A DNA stretch of 64,000 nt from BOG-908 sp965198915 (lineage in GTDB: Bacteria > Pseudomonadota > Alphaproteobacteria > Acetobacterales > Acetobacteraceae): NCBI GenBank assembly GCA_965198915.1, contig CBDAQC010000006.1:496001-560000 (forward strand). The letters are read 5' to 3'. The notes under the pieces are model-generated. The model was given only the letters and a program-made list of their open reading frames with translations. It was not told where the DNA came from and did no database searches. Position numbers and translations under genes: made by a program. Below, one piece after another: positions 8,470 through 17,209 of this stretch. Numbering within the stretch: position 1 is the stretch's first letter; every line of letters starts with the position of its first letter.

Positions 8470-8496
8470 TTGACGTGTGTGGAACATAACGCGAAC
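8470..8496 (+). promoter_or_regulatory. Alphaproteobacterial LexA (SOS) box with -35-like element
   Basis: GAAC-N7-GAAC at 8482-8496 is, on the other strand, the alphaproteobacterial LexA operator GTTC-N7-GTTC. A TTGACG at 8470-8475 lies just before it and could be the -35 element, although no good -10 is seen. The box is 89 bases before the start of the S24 repressor gene. Confidence 0.65.
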
Positions 8497-8584
8497 AACC
8501 TACGGCGATCATCACGCCCTGGCAACCCTCAGCAGCTATTTTCCTATTGTCTTGAGGATTTTATTCCAGCATGGTCTTGCTGCG

Positions 8585-9226
8585 ATGAAGCATGAGGATA
8601 TCTGGCGGGCGCTGGATACACTGGCTGCCGAGAACGGCCTGTCAGCGTCCGGCCTCGCGCGCCGGGCCGGGCTGGATCCCACCACGTTCAACCTGTCCAA
8701 ACGCAGGATGCCGGACGGCCGGGCGCGCTGGCCGGGAACGGAAAGCCTGGCGAAGGTATTGGACGCGACGGGGGCGAGCCTGGAGGCGTTCTCTCATCTT
8801 GTGGCGGGAGAGCGCGCAATCGCCTCAGCGCGGCCCGGACCACGACGTATCCCGCTTATCGGAATGGCGCAGGCGGGGGGTGACGGCTTCTTCGACGATG
8901 GCGGGTTTCCGGTGGGCGGGAGCTGGGACGAGGTCAGCATACCGGAGGTGGGTGACCCGCACGCCTACGCGCTGGAAATATCGGGCGACTCGATGGAGCC
9001 GGTGTTCCGCGACGGCGACATGGTCGTAGTCTCGCCCTCCACGCCGATACGCAGGGGTGACCGGGTAGTGGTGCGCACGATGCGCGGCGAGGCGATGGCC
9101 AAACAGCTGGTGCGCCAATCGGCACGGCGCATCGAATTGCGCAGCCTGAATCCGGAGCATCCGGACTACACGTTCGAACTACGGGACGTGGCATGGATGC
9201 ATCGTATTGTGTGGGCCAGCCAATAA
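8585..9226 (+). CDS. HTH transcriptional regulator with S24/LexA-type autopeptidase
   Basis: A 213-residue regulator from the ATG at 8585. Residues 1-75 form a helix-turn-helix domain (SASGLARRAGLDPTTFNLSKR). The C-terminal half is a LexA/UmuD-type peptidase: the Ala-Gly cleavage site is in MAQAGGDG (Ala97-Gly98), the nucleophile Ser136 in ISGDSMEP and the general base Lys173 in EAMAKQLV. It is not LexA itself, as the N-domain differs from the winged helix of LexA; it resembles cI-type cleavable repressors. The SOS box upstream suggests induction on DNA damage. A longer frame starting at 8477 overlaps the box and is unlikely. Confidence 0.88.
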   Translation: MKHEDIWRALDTLAAENGLSASGLARRAGLDPTTFNLSKRRMPDGRARWPGTESLAKVLDATGASLEAFSHLVAGERAIASARPGPRRIPLIGMAQAGGDGFFDDGGFPVGGSWDEVSIPEVGDPHAYALEISGDSMEPVFRDGDMVVVSPSTPIRRGDRVVVRTMRGEAMAKQLVRQSARRIELRSLNPEHPDYTFELRDVAWMHRIVWASQ

Positions 9227-9241
9227 AGCGTAGCGGCCTGT

Positions 9242-9508
9242 TCAGACAGACTCGTGCGATGACACGATGGCGCGCAGCAACACCCAGACCTCACGCCCCA
9301 TATACACCAGGAAACACAGCATATCTGCGGCAAACAGCACGTATTCCGTCGCATGTATCGCGGCGATTATCGACGGGGACATGCCGGCACCCTCCAGCAG
9401 CCTGGTATACATGTTCAGCAGGGCCGCCGCGCCGCCGATCAGCGCAAACAGTGCCACGGCCGCGATGATGTGGAACGCGAAGGCGGCGATCAGGCGTAGG
9501 TTGTGCAC
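9242..9508 (-). CDS. Small membrane protein, unknown function
   Basis: An 88-residue protein with two hydrophobic helices (about residues 5-30 and 50-80). It has a GTG start at 9506-9508 and lies 9 bases after the stop of the MFS gene on the same strand, so it is probably cotranscribed. I do not recognise a family. Confidence 0.6.
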   Translation of the reverse strand: MHNLRLIAAFAFHIIAAVALFALIGGAAALLNMYTRLLEGAGMSPSIIAAIHATEYVLFAADMLCFLVYMGREVWVLLRAIVSSHESV

Positions 9509-9517
9509 GCCGGCGCG

Positions 9518-10741
9518 TCAGTCCGCGCGCGCTTCGACGGTGCCGAATGCGCCCATGCGCACGTCCTTCGCCTCACGGCCGAACAGCATCAGCAAGATGA
9601 TAAGCACAGCGGCCGCGCCGGCTACGCCCACAAGTGCGAAACGATAGTCGTGGCTCATTGCGTCCGCAATGCCGCTTTGCAACGGCAGATTGAGGGCCGC
9701 GAGGAAGTTGCCGAGCTGGTAGGTGAGGCCGGGGAAGGTGCCGCGTATCGGCGGCGGCGATATCTCGTTGAGATAGACGGGGATGACGCCCCAGGCGCCT
9801 TGCACGCAGACCTGCATGAGGAAGGCGCCGAGGCCGATCCAGACAGGTGCCGAGGAGAACGCCCAAAGCGGCAGCATGGGCAGCGAGAGCGCCGCGGCCA
9901 GGCCGATCGCCCGGCGGCGGCCGATGCGTTGCGAGATCGTGCCGAAGGCGATACCGCCCAGCATGGCGCCGATATTGTAGATGACGACGATCGTCGTCAG
10001 GCTCGGCCCGACGATGTGGTGCTGGCGCTGCAAGTATCTGGGATAGATGTCCTGCGTGCCATGGCTGAAGAAGTTGAAGCAGGCCATGAGGCAGGCGGCA
10101 TACAGGGTCAGCGGCAAGTATCTGCGCACCACGCTGGACAGGCTTTGCTGTGGCCCGGCTTGCGCACGTTGCGTCCAGTCGGGACTTTCCGGCACGTTGT
10201 TGCGTATGTAGAGCACTAGCAGCGCGGGTACGGCACCGGCCATGAACATGCCGCGCCAATGCAGCCACGGATAGGCGAGGTAAAGGAGGGAGGCGAGGAG
10301 ATAGCCGCTCGGATAGCCTGCCTGGAGAAGGCCGCTGACCGGTCCGCGCCATGAGGCGGGGATGCTTTCCATGGTGAGGGACGCGCCGACGCCCCACTCG
10401 CCCCCCATAGCCAGGCCGAACAGCGCGCGCACGATGAAAAACACCGTGGCGTTCGGCGCCAGGCCGGTGCAGAAGCCCAGCAGAGAAAACCCGAGGATGC
10501 TTGCCATCAGCGCCGGCCGGCGGCCGAACTTGTCCGCCAGGCGACCGAACAGGTACGCGCCGAGCGCGCGCGTGGCAAGCGTAAGCGTCACGGCGAAGGT
10601 GACGGAAGTCTCGCCTATCCCAAACTCCCGGGCCACGTCGCCAAAGACGAATACCATGATGAAGAAGTCGAACGCGTCGAGAGTCCAGCCCAGGTAGCAC
10701 GCTGCCACGACGTGCCTTTGGTTCTGTATCGTTGCCGCCAT
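9518..10741 (-). CDS. MFS transporter, sialate/lactate (SHS)-like
   Basis: A 407-residue major facilitator with 12 predicted helices. The first helix reads YLGWTLDAFDFFIMVFVFGD, where the acidic residues in a WxxDAFD context are typical of the sialic acid, lactate and aromatic acid proton-symporter branches. The loop 2-3 motif GRLADKFGRRPAL is intact. Length and motifs indicate a functional H+-coupled carboxylate importer, but substrate cannot be deduced from context. The gene borders the phage cluster. Confidence 0.88.
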   Translation of the reverse strand: MAATIQNQRHVVAACYLGWTLDAFDFFIMVFVFGDVAREFGIGETSVTFAVTLTLATRALGAYLFGRLADKFGRRPALMASILGFSLLGFCTGLAPNATVFFIVRALFGLAMGGEWGVGASLTMESIPASWRGPVSGLLQAGYPSGYLLASLLYLAYPWLHWRGMFMAGAVPALLVLYIRNNVPESPDWTQRAQAGPQQSLSSVVRRYLPLTLYAACLMACFNFFSHGTQDIYPRYLQRQHHIVGPSLTTIVVIYNIGAMLGGIAFGTISQRIGRRRAIGLAAALSLPMLPLWAFSSAPVWIGLGAFLMQVCVQGAWGVIPVYLNEISPPPIRGTFPGLTYQLGNFLAALNLPLQSGIADAMSHDYRFALVGVAGAAAVLIILLMLFGREAKDVRMGAFGTVEARAD

Positions 10742-10819
10742 GACGCTCCCCCTCCGAGTTGCGGGGGAGCGTCACGCGCCTAAGTCAAGCCGTCAACACC
10801 GGGCACGAGCCGCCCCTTG

Positions 10820-11137
10820 TCACGGCATGACGTGAGCCGAAGCTTCGTAGGCGATGAGGGCCGAGATCGCCGCATTTGCCAGCGCCTCGTCCGAAGAACT
10901 GTTCGAAGCTTCCCAGGACGCCACCGCTGCCTGGGCGGCAGACGAAAGCCGTGTCAGGTCGGCCACGATCTTGGGATCCGCGCTGGGGCGGGCCGCATAG
11001 GCACTCTCTAGGGCCGCGCCCATCTCCAGCCCGGCGTTCAGGTCGATGGCAACCTCCGGCTTGCTGGCCGTGCACGCCGACAGGCACATGGCGCCGAGGG
11101 CGCCCGCCATGCAGGAGGTCCTGACACAACCTTTCAT
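10820..11137 (-). CDS. Small lipoprotein at distal end of phage cluster
   Basis: A 105-residue lipoprotein: the signal peptide ends in the lipobox LSAC (Cys near residue 22), followed by a helical, alanine-rich domain. The start ATG overlaps the stop of the small membrane-protein gene as ATGA. Position next to a holin-like protein makes an outer-membrane spanin subunit conceivable. However, the mature part is longer than a classic Rz1 and is not proline-rich, so this is only an idea. Confidence 0.6.
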   Translation of the reverse strand: MKGCVRTSCMAGALGAMCLSACTASKPEVAIDLNAGLEMGAALESAYAARPSADPKIVADLTRLSSAAQAAVASWEASNSSSDEALANAAISALIAYEASAHVMP

Positions 11138-11373
11138 TGCGGCGTCTCCTTCTTGCTGGCCAGCTTGCTGATGATCTCGCTTGCGAGCTGTTGCGCCTGT
11201 TCGTGCGCCCCGGTGTTGTCCGGCAGCAGCATCGAGACGGCGCTGCCCACGAGGATCGGAACCGCCTGGGACCACGCGATCTGACCCATCAGCAGCGCGC
11301 TCGCCGTGGCGATCAGCGCCGAAATCCCGGCAACCGTGGTCGGCTGCCGCATCCATGCGCGCAGTTCTTCCAT
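11134..11373 (-). CDS. Small membrane protein, holin-like candidate
   Basis: A 79-residue protein with two hydrophobic segments (GISALIATASALLMG and QAVPILVGSAVSMLL) and a charged C-terminal helix ending KLASKKETPQ. This topology is compatible with a class II holin, but it equally fits a generic phage membrane protein. It is co-translated with the lipoprotein gene downstream. No endolysin gene accompanies it. Confidence 0.55.
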   Translation of the reverse strand: MEELRAWMRQPTTVAGISALIATASALLMGQIAWSQAVPILVGSAVSMLLPDNTGAHEQAQQLASEIISKLASKKETPQ

Positions 11374-11413
11374 ATGTCCCCCTTTGATGTTGTTGGATTG
11401 CGAACCGGACGCT

Positions 11414-13201
11414 TCAGGGCGCCTGGAACATTGCCGGCGTTATCAGCCCGGCATTCACAACGGCCTGGTGAAGCACTGCCGCTGGATGCACGCCATCGGC
11501 ACTGGCAGGGCCCAGATCGACCCGCCACTTCCCGGAACCGCCCTGATCGGAAAAGATGCTGTCCGGATCAATGAGGCCCGTGCATCCCAGGGTCACCGCG
11601 TGTTGCCGCAGGTAGCCGTTGTATGATCGGCGGTAAGTCTCCGCCGGCGAGGCGCTGGACGAGCCGGAGCCGAAACTCAGTTTCGTGGACGCCGGCAACG
11701 CTGCCGTAAGGGGAGCCGACAGCGTGATTGCACCCGAACCCAGCGCGCTGATCACACTGCCCGCGGCGATAGCGGGACCGGAGACCGCCTGCCCCAGGGC
11801 GAGGTTGGCCAGGCTTGCCATCGGCACGGACACACTGCCAGCGCTCGTCGCCGTGCCTGCGGTATTAGCCACGGCAACGGTCCAGCTCTGGTTGGCCAGG
11901 CTTGCCCAACCGTCATTGCTCTGGGTCGTCGGCGGGACCGTAAAGCACCAGACGCGCTTGCCAGCCTGGCCATAGCGCGTTGCTATCTGCGCAATGTAGC
12001 TCTCCAGCTGCGTGTCCGTAACCTGGAAACTCAGGATGTCGTTACGGCCGTCTTCCAAAAGAATATCGGTGATGCCGGTGTCCACGGACAGCGCGTATTG
12101 CCCGTCGCCATGTGCCACCACCGAGAACGCTGTTGTCGAGCCGCGGGCTGCGGTCACGAACCCTATGTTGTTTTCCAGGCTGCGTTGAATATAGCCCTGC
12201 AAACCCAGAGCGTCCGCGTTGTCACCCGTCCCCGCCGCGATGCTGTCGCCGAGAACCAGCACCGCACCTGGCGCTGGCTGTCCAGCCGGCAACGAGATCA
12301 GTCCAAGAACGGCAACCGGGCACCAATATCCTCCGCCGGTGTTGGAAAGTCCAACCGGCACCATCGTCTGATCGAGCGGCGACGTGCTCCTGTTGTCGAA
12401 CTCTCCCGTCAGGCGGGAACCGGCCCCGGGGTAGTCCATCAGCTGCAGACCGGTCGCAGACAAGGTGGCAAAGCTTCGGATGAAAAAGGTTGTGCCGGTA
12501 GGCAGCTCCACGCCCACCGGATCGGACGTGACCACGTCATGCGCCGGCTCGACGGTAAACTGGCGCTTGCCGCCGAATTTTGCGGGAATAAACGAACCGC
12601 TGAAGCTCATCGGCTGCCCGGCCGCTGTAGTAGCAGTGGTCGGGTTGCTGATTGTCACTGCCGTCGCGGACGGCTGGTTTCCCGAGCCCGCGACGAAGCT
12701 GTTCGCCACGGAAACAACATAGGTGTTGGCAGCAATGCCGCCGCCGCTGCTGCTTACGACCTGACCGGCACTGACGCCGTTGGCGCCCAGCGTGGTGGAG
12801 GCAAAGTTGAGAACAGTCGAGCCGGACGCAACCGAGCCGTTCGCAAGAACCGTGTTGATGTTCGCTGACGGCACGTAAATTGCGGCTGTGCCAGTTGCTG
12901 TCACGGGCCGGTCTGTTTCCCCCTGCTGCGGCATGTCGAAGGCGGCATATACAAGCTTCAGCGCAGTGACAGTGCCGTAAGCGGGAGAGACACACGCGAC
13001 CTGATCCATTACCGCCGTATTCGTATTATCGAACCAGGCGCTTGATCCATTGACCCCGCGCCGCGAGCAGATTGGCACCCACACTTGCCGCCCTGACAAG
13101 GCCCGCAACGACTTTGGAGGTGTAAGCAGCCCCGCCTGCACCTTGCCGCCGGACAGCAGCCACGCGCAACACAGCGCAAGTGCAAGATTCCGCCGCGTCA
13201 T
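11414..13201 (-). CDS. Exported SGNH/GDSL hydrolase in phage tail region
   Basis: A 595-residue protein with an N-terminal signal peptide (residues 1-23, ending VQA-G). The SGNH esterase blocks are visible: block I GDSI (Ser320), block III GRND (385-388) and block V DGVHP (Asp569, His572). About 90 residues of beta-rich, low-complexity sequence interrupt the domain after residue 440. Residues 24-300 form a separate Ser/Thr/Gly-rich beta domain. Phage-encoded SGNH enzymes often deacetylate surface polysaccharide. A Sec signal is odd for a virion part, so it may instead alter the envelope of the host cell. Confidence 0.82.
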   Translation of the reverse strand: MTRRNLALALCCAWLLSGGKVQAGLLTPPKSLRALSGRQVWVPICSRRGVNGSSAWFDNTNTAVMDQVACVSPAYGTVTALKLVYAAFDMPQQGETDRPVTATGTAAIYVPSANINTVLANGSVASGSTVLNFASTTLGANGVSAGQVVSSSGGGIAANTYVVSVANSFVAGSGNQPSATAVTISNPTTATTAAGQPMSFSGSFIPAKFGGKRQFTVEPAHDVVTSDPVGVELPTGTTFFIRSFATLSATGLQLMDYPGAGSRLTGEFDNRSTSPLDQTMVPVGLSNTGGGYWCPVAVLGLISLPAGQPAPGAVLVLGDSIAAGTGDNADALGLQGYIQRSLENNIGFVTAARGSTTAFSVVAHGDGQYALSVDTGITDILLEDGRNDILSFQVTDTQLESYIAQIATRYGQAGKRVWCFTVPPTTQSNDGWASLANQSWTVAVANTAGTATSAGSVSVPMASLANLALGQAVSGPAIAAGSVISALGSGAITLSAPLTAALPASTKLSFGSGSSSASPAETYRRSYNGYLRQHAVTLGCTGLIDPDSIFSDQGGSGKWRVDLGPASADGVHPAAVLHQAVVNAGLITPAMFQAP

Positions 13202-13202
13202 C

Positions 13203-13835
13203 TCAGCTCTCCCACGCGGAGAATGTTACCGAGGTCGACGAAAAGACCGTGATTGCGCCGCGGTTTATGAAGGCGCCGCTCTCATAGAAGCTACCCGCGG
13301 CGAAGTACGCACAATCAGGGCCATTCGGTATCGCCGGACCACCCATCACGTTGATCCACACGCCGCCAGCCAGCGGCACCTGGAACGACAAATATCGGCG
13401 GATTCCATTAGCGGCGAAGACCTGTGTACTGACGGACGCCGGCAGCGTCACGGTCCGCGACGTCAGCGCTCCGCCGGCAGGAAGCGCCGGAATACCCGAC
13501 GACGCCACCGACCAGAGCGCCTTGAGTAACGACACCATGGAGCCCTGGCCCCCGCTAAAAGCCGCGTCATTGACAGAGCCTACACCCTGTGCCGTCGCCT
13601 GCTCCGCGCCTATCTGGGTCACTTGATTGGCTGACGAAGAAGCGCCTGCGGGCGCAGTGACCACGAGCGGGTTAGCTGCCGTCCCGCACGCAACCGCCGT
13701 TCCGGTGGACGTTGCGCAGTGCAAGGTGACCGCCGGTGCGCGATTGACGCCGTCCGGCAATGTGTAAGAACTGCCAGCAGCGGCCGGCGTCGCCAGCAAG
13801 CCGAGCGCTAACGCGCCCACGACATGTGATCGCAT
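13203..13835 (-). CDS. Exported phage-cluster protein, unknown
   Basis: A 210-residue protein with a signal peptide (MRSHVVGALALGLLATPAAA-G). The mature part is Ser/Thr/Ala-rich and beta-type, including VNRAPAVTLHCATSTGTAVACG with two Cys. The end resembles a structural beta domain found in phage-associated proteins (RYLSFQVPLAGGVWINVMGG). The stop lies one base before the SGNH gene start, so the two exported proteins are co-expressed. No function is assigned. Confidence 0.65.
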   Translation of the reverse strand: MRSHVVGALALGLLATPAAAGSSYTLPDGVNRAPAVTLHCATSTGTAVACGTAANPLVVTAPAGASSSANQVTQIGAEQATAQGVGSVNDAAFSGGQGSMVSLLKALWSVASSGIPALPAGGALTSRTVTLPASVSTQVFAANGIRRYLSFQVPLAGGVWINVMGGPAIPNGPDCAYFAAGSFYESGAFINRGAITVFSSTSVTFSAWES

Positions 13836-13879
13836 TGAGGTCCCCGATAGATGTGTTGTTGTGCTGCGGCGCAGCCAGG

Positions 13880-14305
13880 TTAGCGCTTCGTGAAGCTCTC
13901 GCTGACCAGCCAGCCGTAGATAGGTTCGGCAAGCCAGAGCGCCGCGCTGCCTATCATCCCCGCACCGAACAGCAAGCCAGCCACGCGAGACTTCAGGCCG
14001 AGTATCTCCGCAATCGGCTTACGCAGCGTATCGATCGCGTGCACCATCTCGCCGATCGAACGCGCGTGCTCCGCCGTTCCGGACCGCAACGTCTCGACCT
14101 CGTGCTGCACGATGGAGACGATGCACTCGAACTTCTCCTCCAGCTCGCGCTGGTCACGCCGCAGGGTCGCCAGTTCAGCCCTTACCAAATCATGCAGCTG
14201 CTCCGCCTGGGCCTGCCGAATGTCGATCGTATCGTGCAGACCGCGTATGCCGGTCAGCACCTCTCCCATCTGCTGAAAAAGCAGGAGCATGTCGCTTTGT
14301 GGCAT
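13880..14305 (-). CDS. Coiled-coil protein with C-terminal membrane segment
   Basis: A 141-residue protein. Residues 1-100 are heptad-rich and charged (LRRDQRELEEKFECIVSIVQHE), and a hydrophobic segment follows at about 106-130 (SRVAGLLFGAGMIGSAALWLAEP). It is placed between the tailspike and exported-protein genes. It might be a membrane-anchored lysis or superinfection protein, but no family is recognised. Confidence 0.6.
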   Translation of the reverse strand: MPQSDMLLLFQQMGEVLTGIRGLHDTIDIRQAQAEQLHDLVRAELATLRRDQRELEEKFECIVSIVQHEVETLRSGTAEHARSIGEMVHAIDTLRKPIAEILGLKSRVAGLLFGAGMIGSAALWLAEPIYGWLVSESFTKR

Positions 14306-14314
14306 TGCATTTTC

Positions 14315-16585
14315 CTAGGCGACACTCAGAACCCCATTGTTGTTCCAGACCTGACCGGATCCCGAAGCTGGCTTCACCGTCGGCAGGCCGGGCGCGAACA
14401 ATCCACTGGTGGGCGAAAGCCAAAGCGCTCCCTTGGGCTGGATTCCCAACCCGCCAGCGTTCGTCTCGATCAGGCTGAGATTGCCGGCCGTAGCATTCTG
14501 AAACACGGGCCAATTTGTGGCGCCCGCCGTGTTCATCAAACTCACCATGTTACCGCTGTTGGTCGTGCCCCCGGACGCGTTGATGAACAGGTTGCCACCC
14601 TTGGTCTGGATCACGCCGTTCACCGTTCCGTCCTCGCCGTCGAAACACAAAGTCGGCGGGTTGGAGGACGTTGCCGCCTGGGAGCGAAGATAGTTGGCAG
14701 CATTCCCCACATTTGTGATGCGGAACAGGGTCGTGCCGCCCTGATTGGAGAACACGTGGTCCTTGGAGTTTCCCCATCCCGCCGGCGTTCCTACTTGTGA
14801 GGGTGTTATGAAGGATAGAAAGTCCCCGGAGTTCGCAGGAGTCGAGTCGATGATTGCCGTAGCCAGCGGCACGTTACCCAGATGCAGCCCGTAGGTGGTC
14901 AGCCCAACCGTGCCGTTTGTGCCGTTGATCTGGATGACCGTCGCCATGTCTTCGAAATGGCAACCCTCGATGATGTTACTCGAGGAGTTTACCGTGCTGG
15001 TAAACGAGAACGCCACGTCGGCCGGCGTGCCACCATTCGGACCACCGACGAAATTGCACGCACTTACGTGGAAGTTCGATACGTTCGTCAGACTGAAGAA
15101 CGTCTGAGAGGTGTTCGGCCCTGTGTCGCGCGTAATGTCGAGGCCGGCGAAGAAGCCGTCCGTCACGTTGGCAAGCTGCACCATCCCTAGACTCGTATTG
15201 ACTTCGCCCTGCGCCACCCACAACCCGAGAAGCATCGCCCTGCCCACGGCATAGCCCACCCATTTCGTCTCGTCCGTCTGCAGCATCAAATAGTCAGCGC
15301 CGACCACGAGCGGAGAGCTCAGGTATATCCCTTCGCAATAGCCAGTCTGCAACACGACCGCATTGCCGTAATACGCCTGCAACCCATGCAGCCTGGTATC
15401 CACCGAGCCGTTCAGCTCCACCAGCGCCGAGGACGTCGAGCCGGGTGCTGCAGGTGGTCCGAACCAGGAGACGTCGGAGACTTGCGTGCTCCAGCAGCCA
15501 TTCAGAACCAGGCCGCGTAAAAATGTCTGCGGAAACGGTGCGGTTCCATTCGCGCTGTTGGGATAGCTGAAGAACTCGATCTCGCGGATGCTTGCCGAGA
15601 CATAGCCGAAGGAGGACGTGGTCGGATACGTGATCCGGATGCCCGCGGCCGTCTGCCCGGCCTGACTCTCGGCAAACAGCGAGAAGCCGCCCAGCATGAC
15701 TTTACTCAGCACGTTACCCGGTGCGATATCGAACCCCACGCCCGTGTGAGCCAGATGAACACGCGTGACACCCCGCCCGGCACCTTGGATCGAGACCACC
15801 TTACCGCTGATCAGGATTGAGCTCTGCAGCCAGTAATCACCTGGCGGAAGGTACACCTCGCCTCCGTTCGCCGGAAGCAACGCGATGGCCGTGTTGAAGG
15901 CTACCGTGCAGTCCGGTCCGCCACGCTGCGCGCCGTAATCCAGCACGTTGATACTGTCGGACGCGCGCTGGGCAAGCGACCGCGCGGCCCCGCCCGCACC
16001 CGCCAGCACGGTTCCCAGGCTGACATCTCCCGCTACTGCAGAGGTCACCTGCCCGGAGCTGTTAAGGATAGCAAACCCGCCAGCCGGTATCTTCGAGCCA
16101 AGCACCGCGATGCTGGCCTCGGCTGCGGAAATCGTCTGCGAAAGCGCGGTCAGGCTTCCCGACACACTCGGGTCCGTCGACGCGGCAATCACGCCGTTGG
16201 TATCTATGGAGACGTTGTTCCCACCGCTGAACAGGGCGCGCAGGCCGGCCAACGGCAAGCGCTTCGGCGTGCCGCTTGAGTTGATGATGGCCTCGTCGCC
16301 GGTGACAAAAGCGGTTTCCTGCACAAACGCCGCATGGTCCGCGCCGTTGGCCAGCAAGGACGCATTCTGCACTGCCAGACCCAAGCCAGGCACGAGTGCC
16401 TCCGGGCCGCCAGGACCCAGCGACGCCCGCCCGAGAATGCTCGGGCTCGGCACTTCGATCGCCTGCTGCGTGCCACTCAGCAGTTCGGCAACCGTCACGG
16501 CACGCGTGATCCCGCCCTGGCTGACCGGCAGTTCATCCTGCGCGCCGGTTGTGGTGGCACTCGGCAATTGCGGTATCGTCGGCAT
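14315..16585 (-). CDS. Tailspike/tail fibre with pectate-lyase-like beta-helix
   Basis: A 756-residue virion protein. Residues 1-110 form a head-binding region (MPTIPQLPSATTTGAQDELPV), followed by a linker. From about 215 a beta-helix domain starts with SINVLDYGAQRGG and TVAFNTAIALLPANGGEVYLPPGDY, the pattern of phage pectate-lyase-3-type tailspikes. The remainder contains repeated short strands and ends in a Gly/Ser-rich trimer tip. Such proteins bind or cleave host surface polysaccharide. Catalytic residues cannot be fixed by eye. Confidence 0.85.
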   Translation of the reverse strand: MPTIPQLPSATTTGAQDELPVSQGGITRAVTVAELLSGTQQAIEVPSPSILGRASLGPGGPEALVPGLGLAVQNASLLANGADHAAFVQETAFVTGDEAIINSSGTPKRLPLAGLRALFSGGNNVSIDTNGVIAASTDPSVSGSLTALSQTISAAEASIAVLGSKIPAGGFAILNSSGQVTSAVAGDVSLGTVLAGAGGAARSLAQRASDSINVLDYGAQRGGPDCTVAFNTAIALLPANGGEVYLPPGDYWLQSSILISGKVVSIQGAGRGVTRVHLAHTGVGFDIAPGNVLSKVMLGGFSLFAESQAGQTAAGIRITYPTTSSFGYVSASIREIEFFSYPNSANGTAPFPQTFLRGLVLNGCWSTQVSDVSWFGPPAAPGSTSSALVELNGSVDTRLHGLQAYYGNAVVLQTGYCEGIYLSSPLVVGADYLMLQTDETKWVGYAVGRAMLLGLWVAQGEVNTSLGMVQLANVTDGFFAGLDITRDTGPNTSQTFFSLTNVSNFHVSACNFVGGPNGGTPADVAFSFTSTVNSSSNIIEGCHFEDMATVIQINGTNGTVGLTTYGLHLGNVPLATAIIDSTPANSGDFLSFITPSQVGTPAGWGNSKDHVFSNQGGTTLFRITNVGNAANYLRSQAATSSNPPTLCFDGEDGTVNGVIQTKGGNLFINASGGTTNSGNMVSLMNTAGATNWPVFQNATAGNLSLIETNAGGLGIQPKGALWLSPTSGLFAPGLPTVKPASGSGQVWNNNGVLSVA

Positions 16586-16679
16586 ACAAGTCTCACTCCT
16601 GCATCAACAACCGCGTATGCCCGCGTGTCGCGGGCCGAAACCTGTCAGCCCGCAGCACGACTGACGGTTGCCGACGAGC

Positions 16680-17162
16680 CTAGTTGACGGTGATGGGACC
16701 GTCCGTCTGGTCTGTCAGGGGCGCCCCACTCTGGTCCGTGATGTCGTCGCCAAATGGCGCAGGTGTCGCCAGGGTCACGACGGGCAGGGCAATCGTGCGT
16801 GACAAGGTACGCCCGCTCTGCGTTCCCACCACTACCGTCACCGCGTAAGTCGTGCCCGCAAACCCGCCAGTAAGCCAAAGTATCGCCCGGTCACCATCAG
16901 CGCGCGAGAACGTCAGGCTCAGGTCACCGCTGTTGTTCGGGGAGATCGCCACGTCCAGCGTTGCGATGCCGTCACCGGTGTCGCCCGCAAGTGCGCGAGA
17001 GAGATCGACGACATAGTCCAGCGTGTCGCCCGGATCCTTCACCGGCCAGGACAAAGCCGGCGGCACGGTTTGCCAGGTTCCCCTTGGAAACGGCCCGAAG
17101 CCGTCCGGCACGACAACGCGGGATGTGCTCGCCTGCCAAACAAACTGTGCCGGCGTACCCAT
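16680..17162 (-). CDS. Phage fibre-tail adaptor-like protein
   Basis: A 160-residue, Thr/Ser-rich beta protein. The middle resembles an Ig-like beta sandwich (LDVAISPNNSGDLSLTFSRADG, AGTTYAVTVVVGTQSGRTLSRT). The C-terminus ends in short Asp/Gln/Thr repeats (DQSGAPLTDQTDGPITVN). It lies between two adhesin genes and probably connects fibres to the baseplate. The assignment rests mainly on position. Confidence 0.55.
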   Translation of the reverse strand: MGTPAQFVWQASTSRVVVPDGFGPFPRGTWQTVPPALSWPVKDPGDTLDYVVDLSRALAGDTGDGIATLDVAISPNNSGDLSLTFSRADGDRAILWLTGGFAGTTYAVTVVVGTQSGRTLSRTIALPVVTLATPAPFGDDITDQSGAPLTDQTDGPITVN

Positions 17163-17209
17163 ACGAAACTCCTACTGGTAATGATCGACTCGAAAACGCC
17201 CGGACGCCC

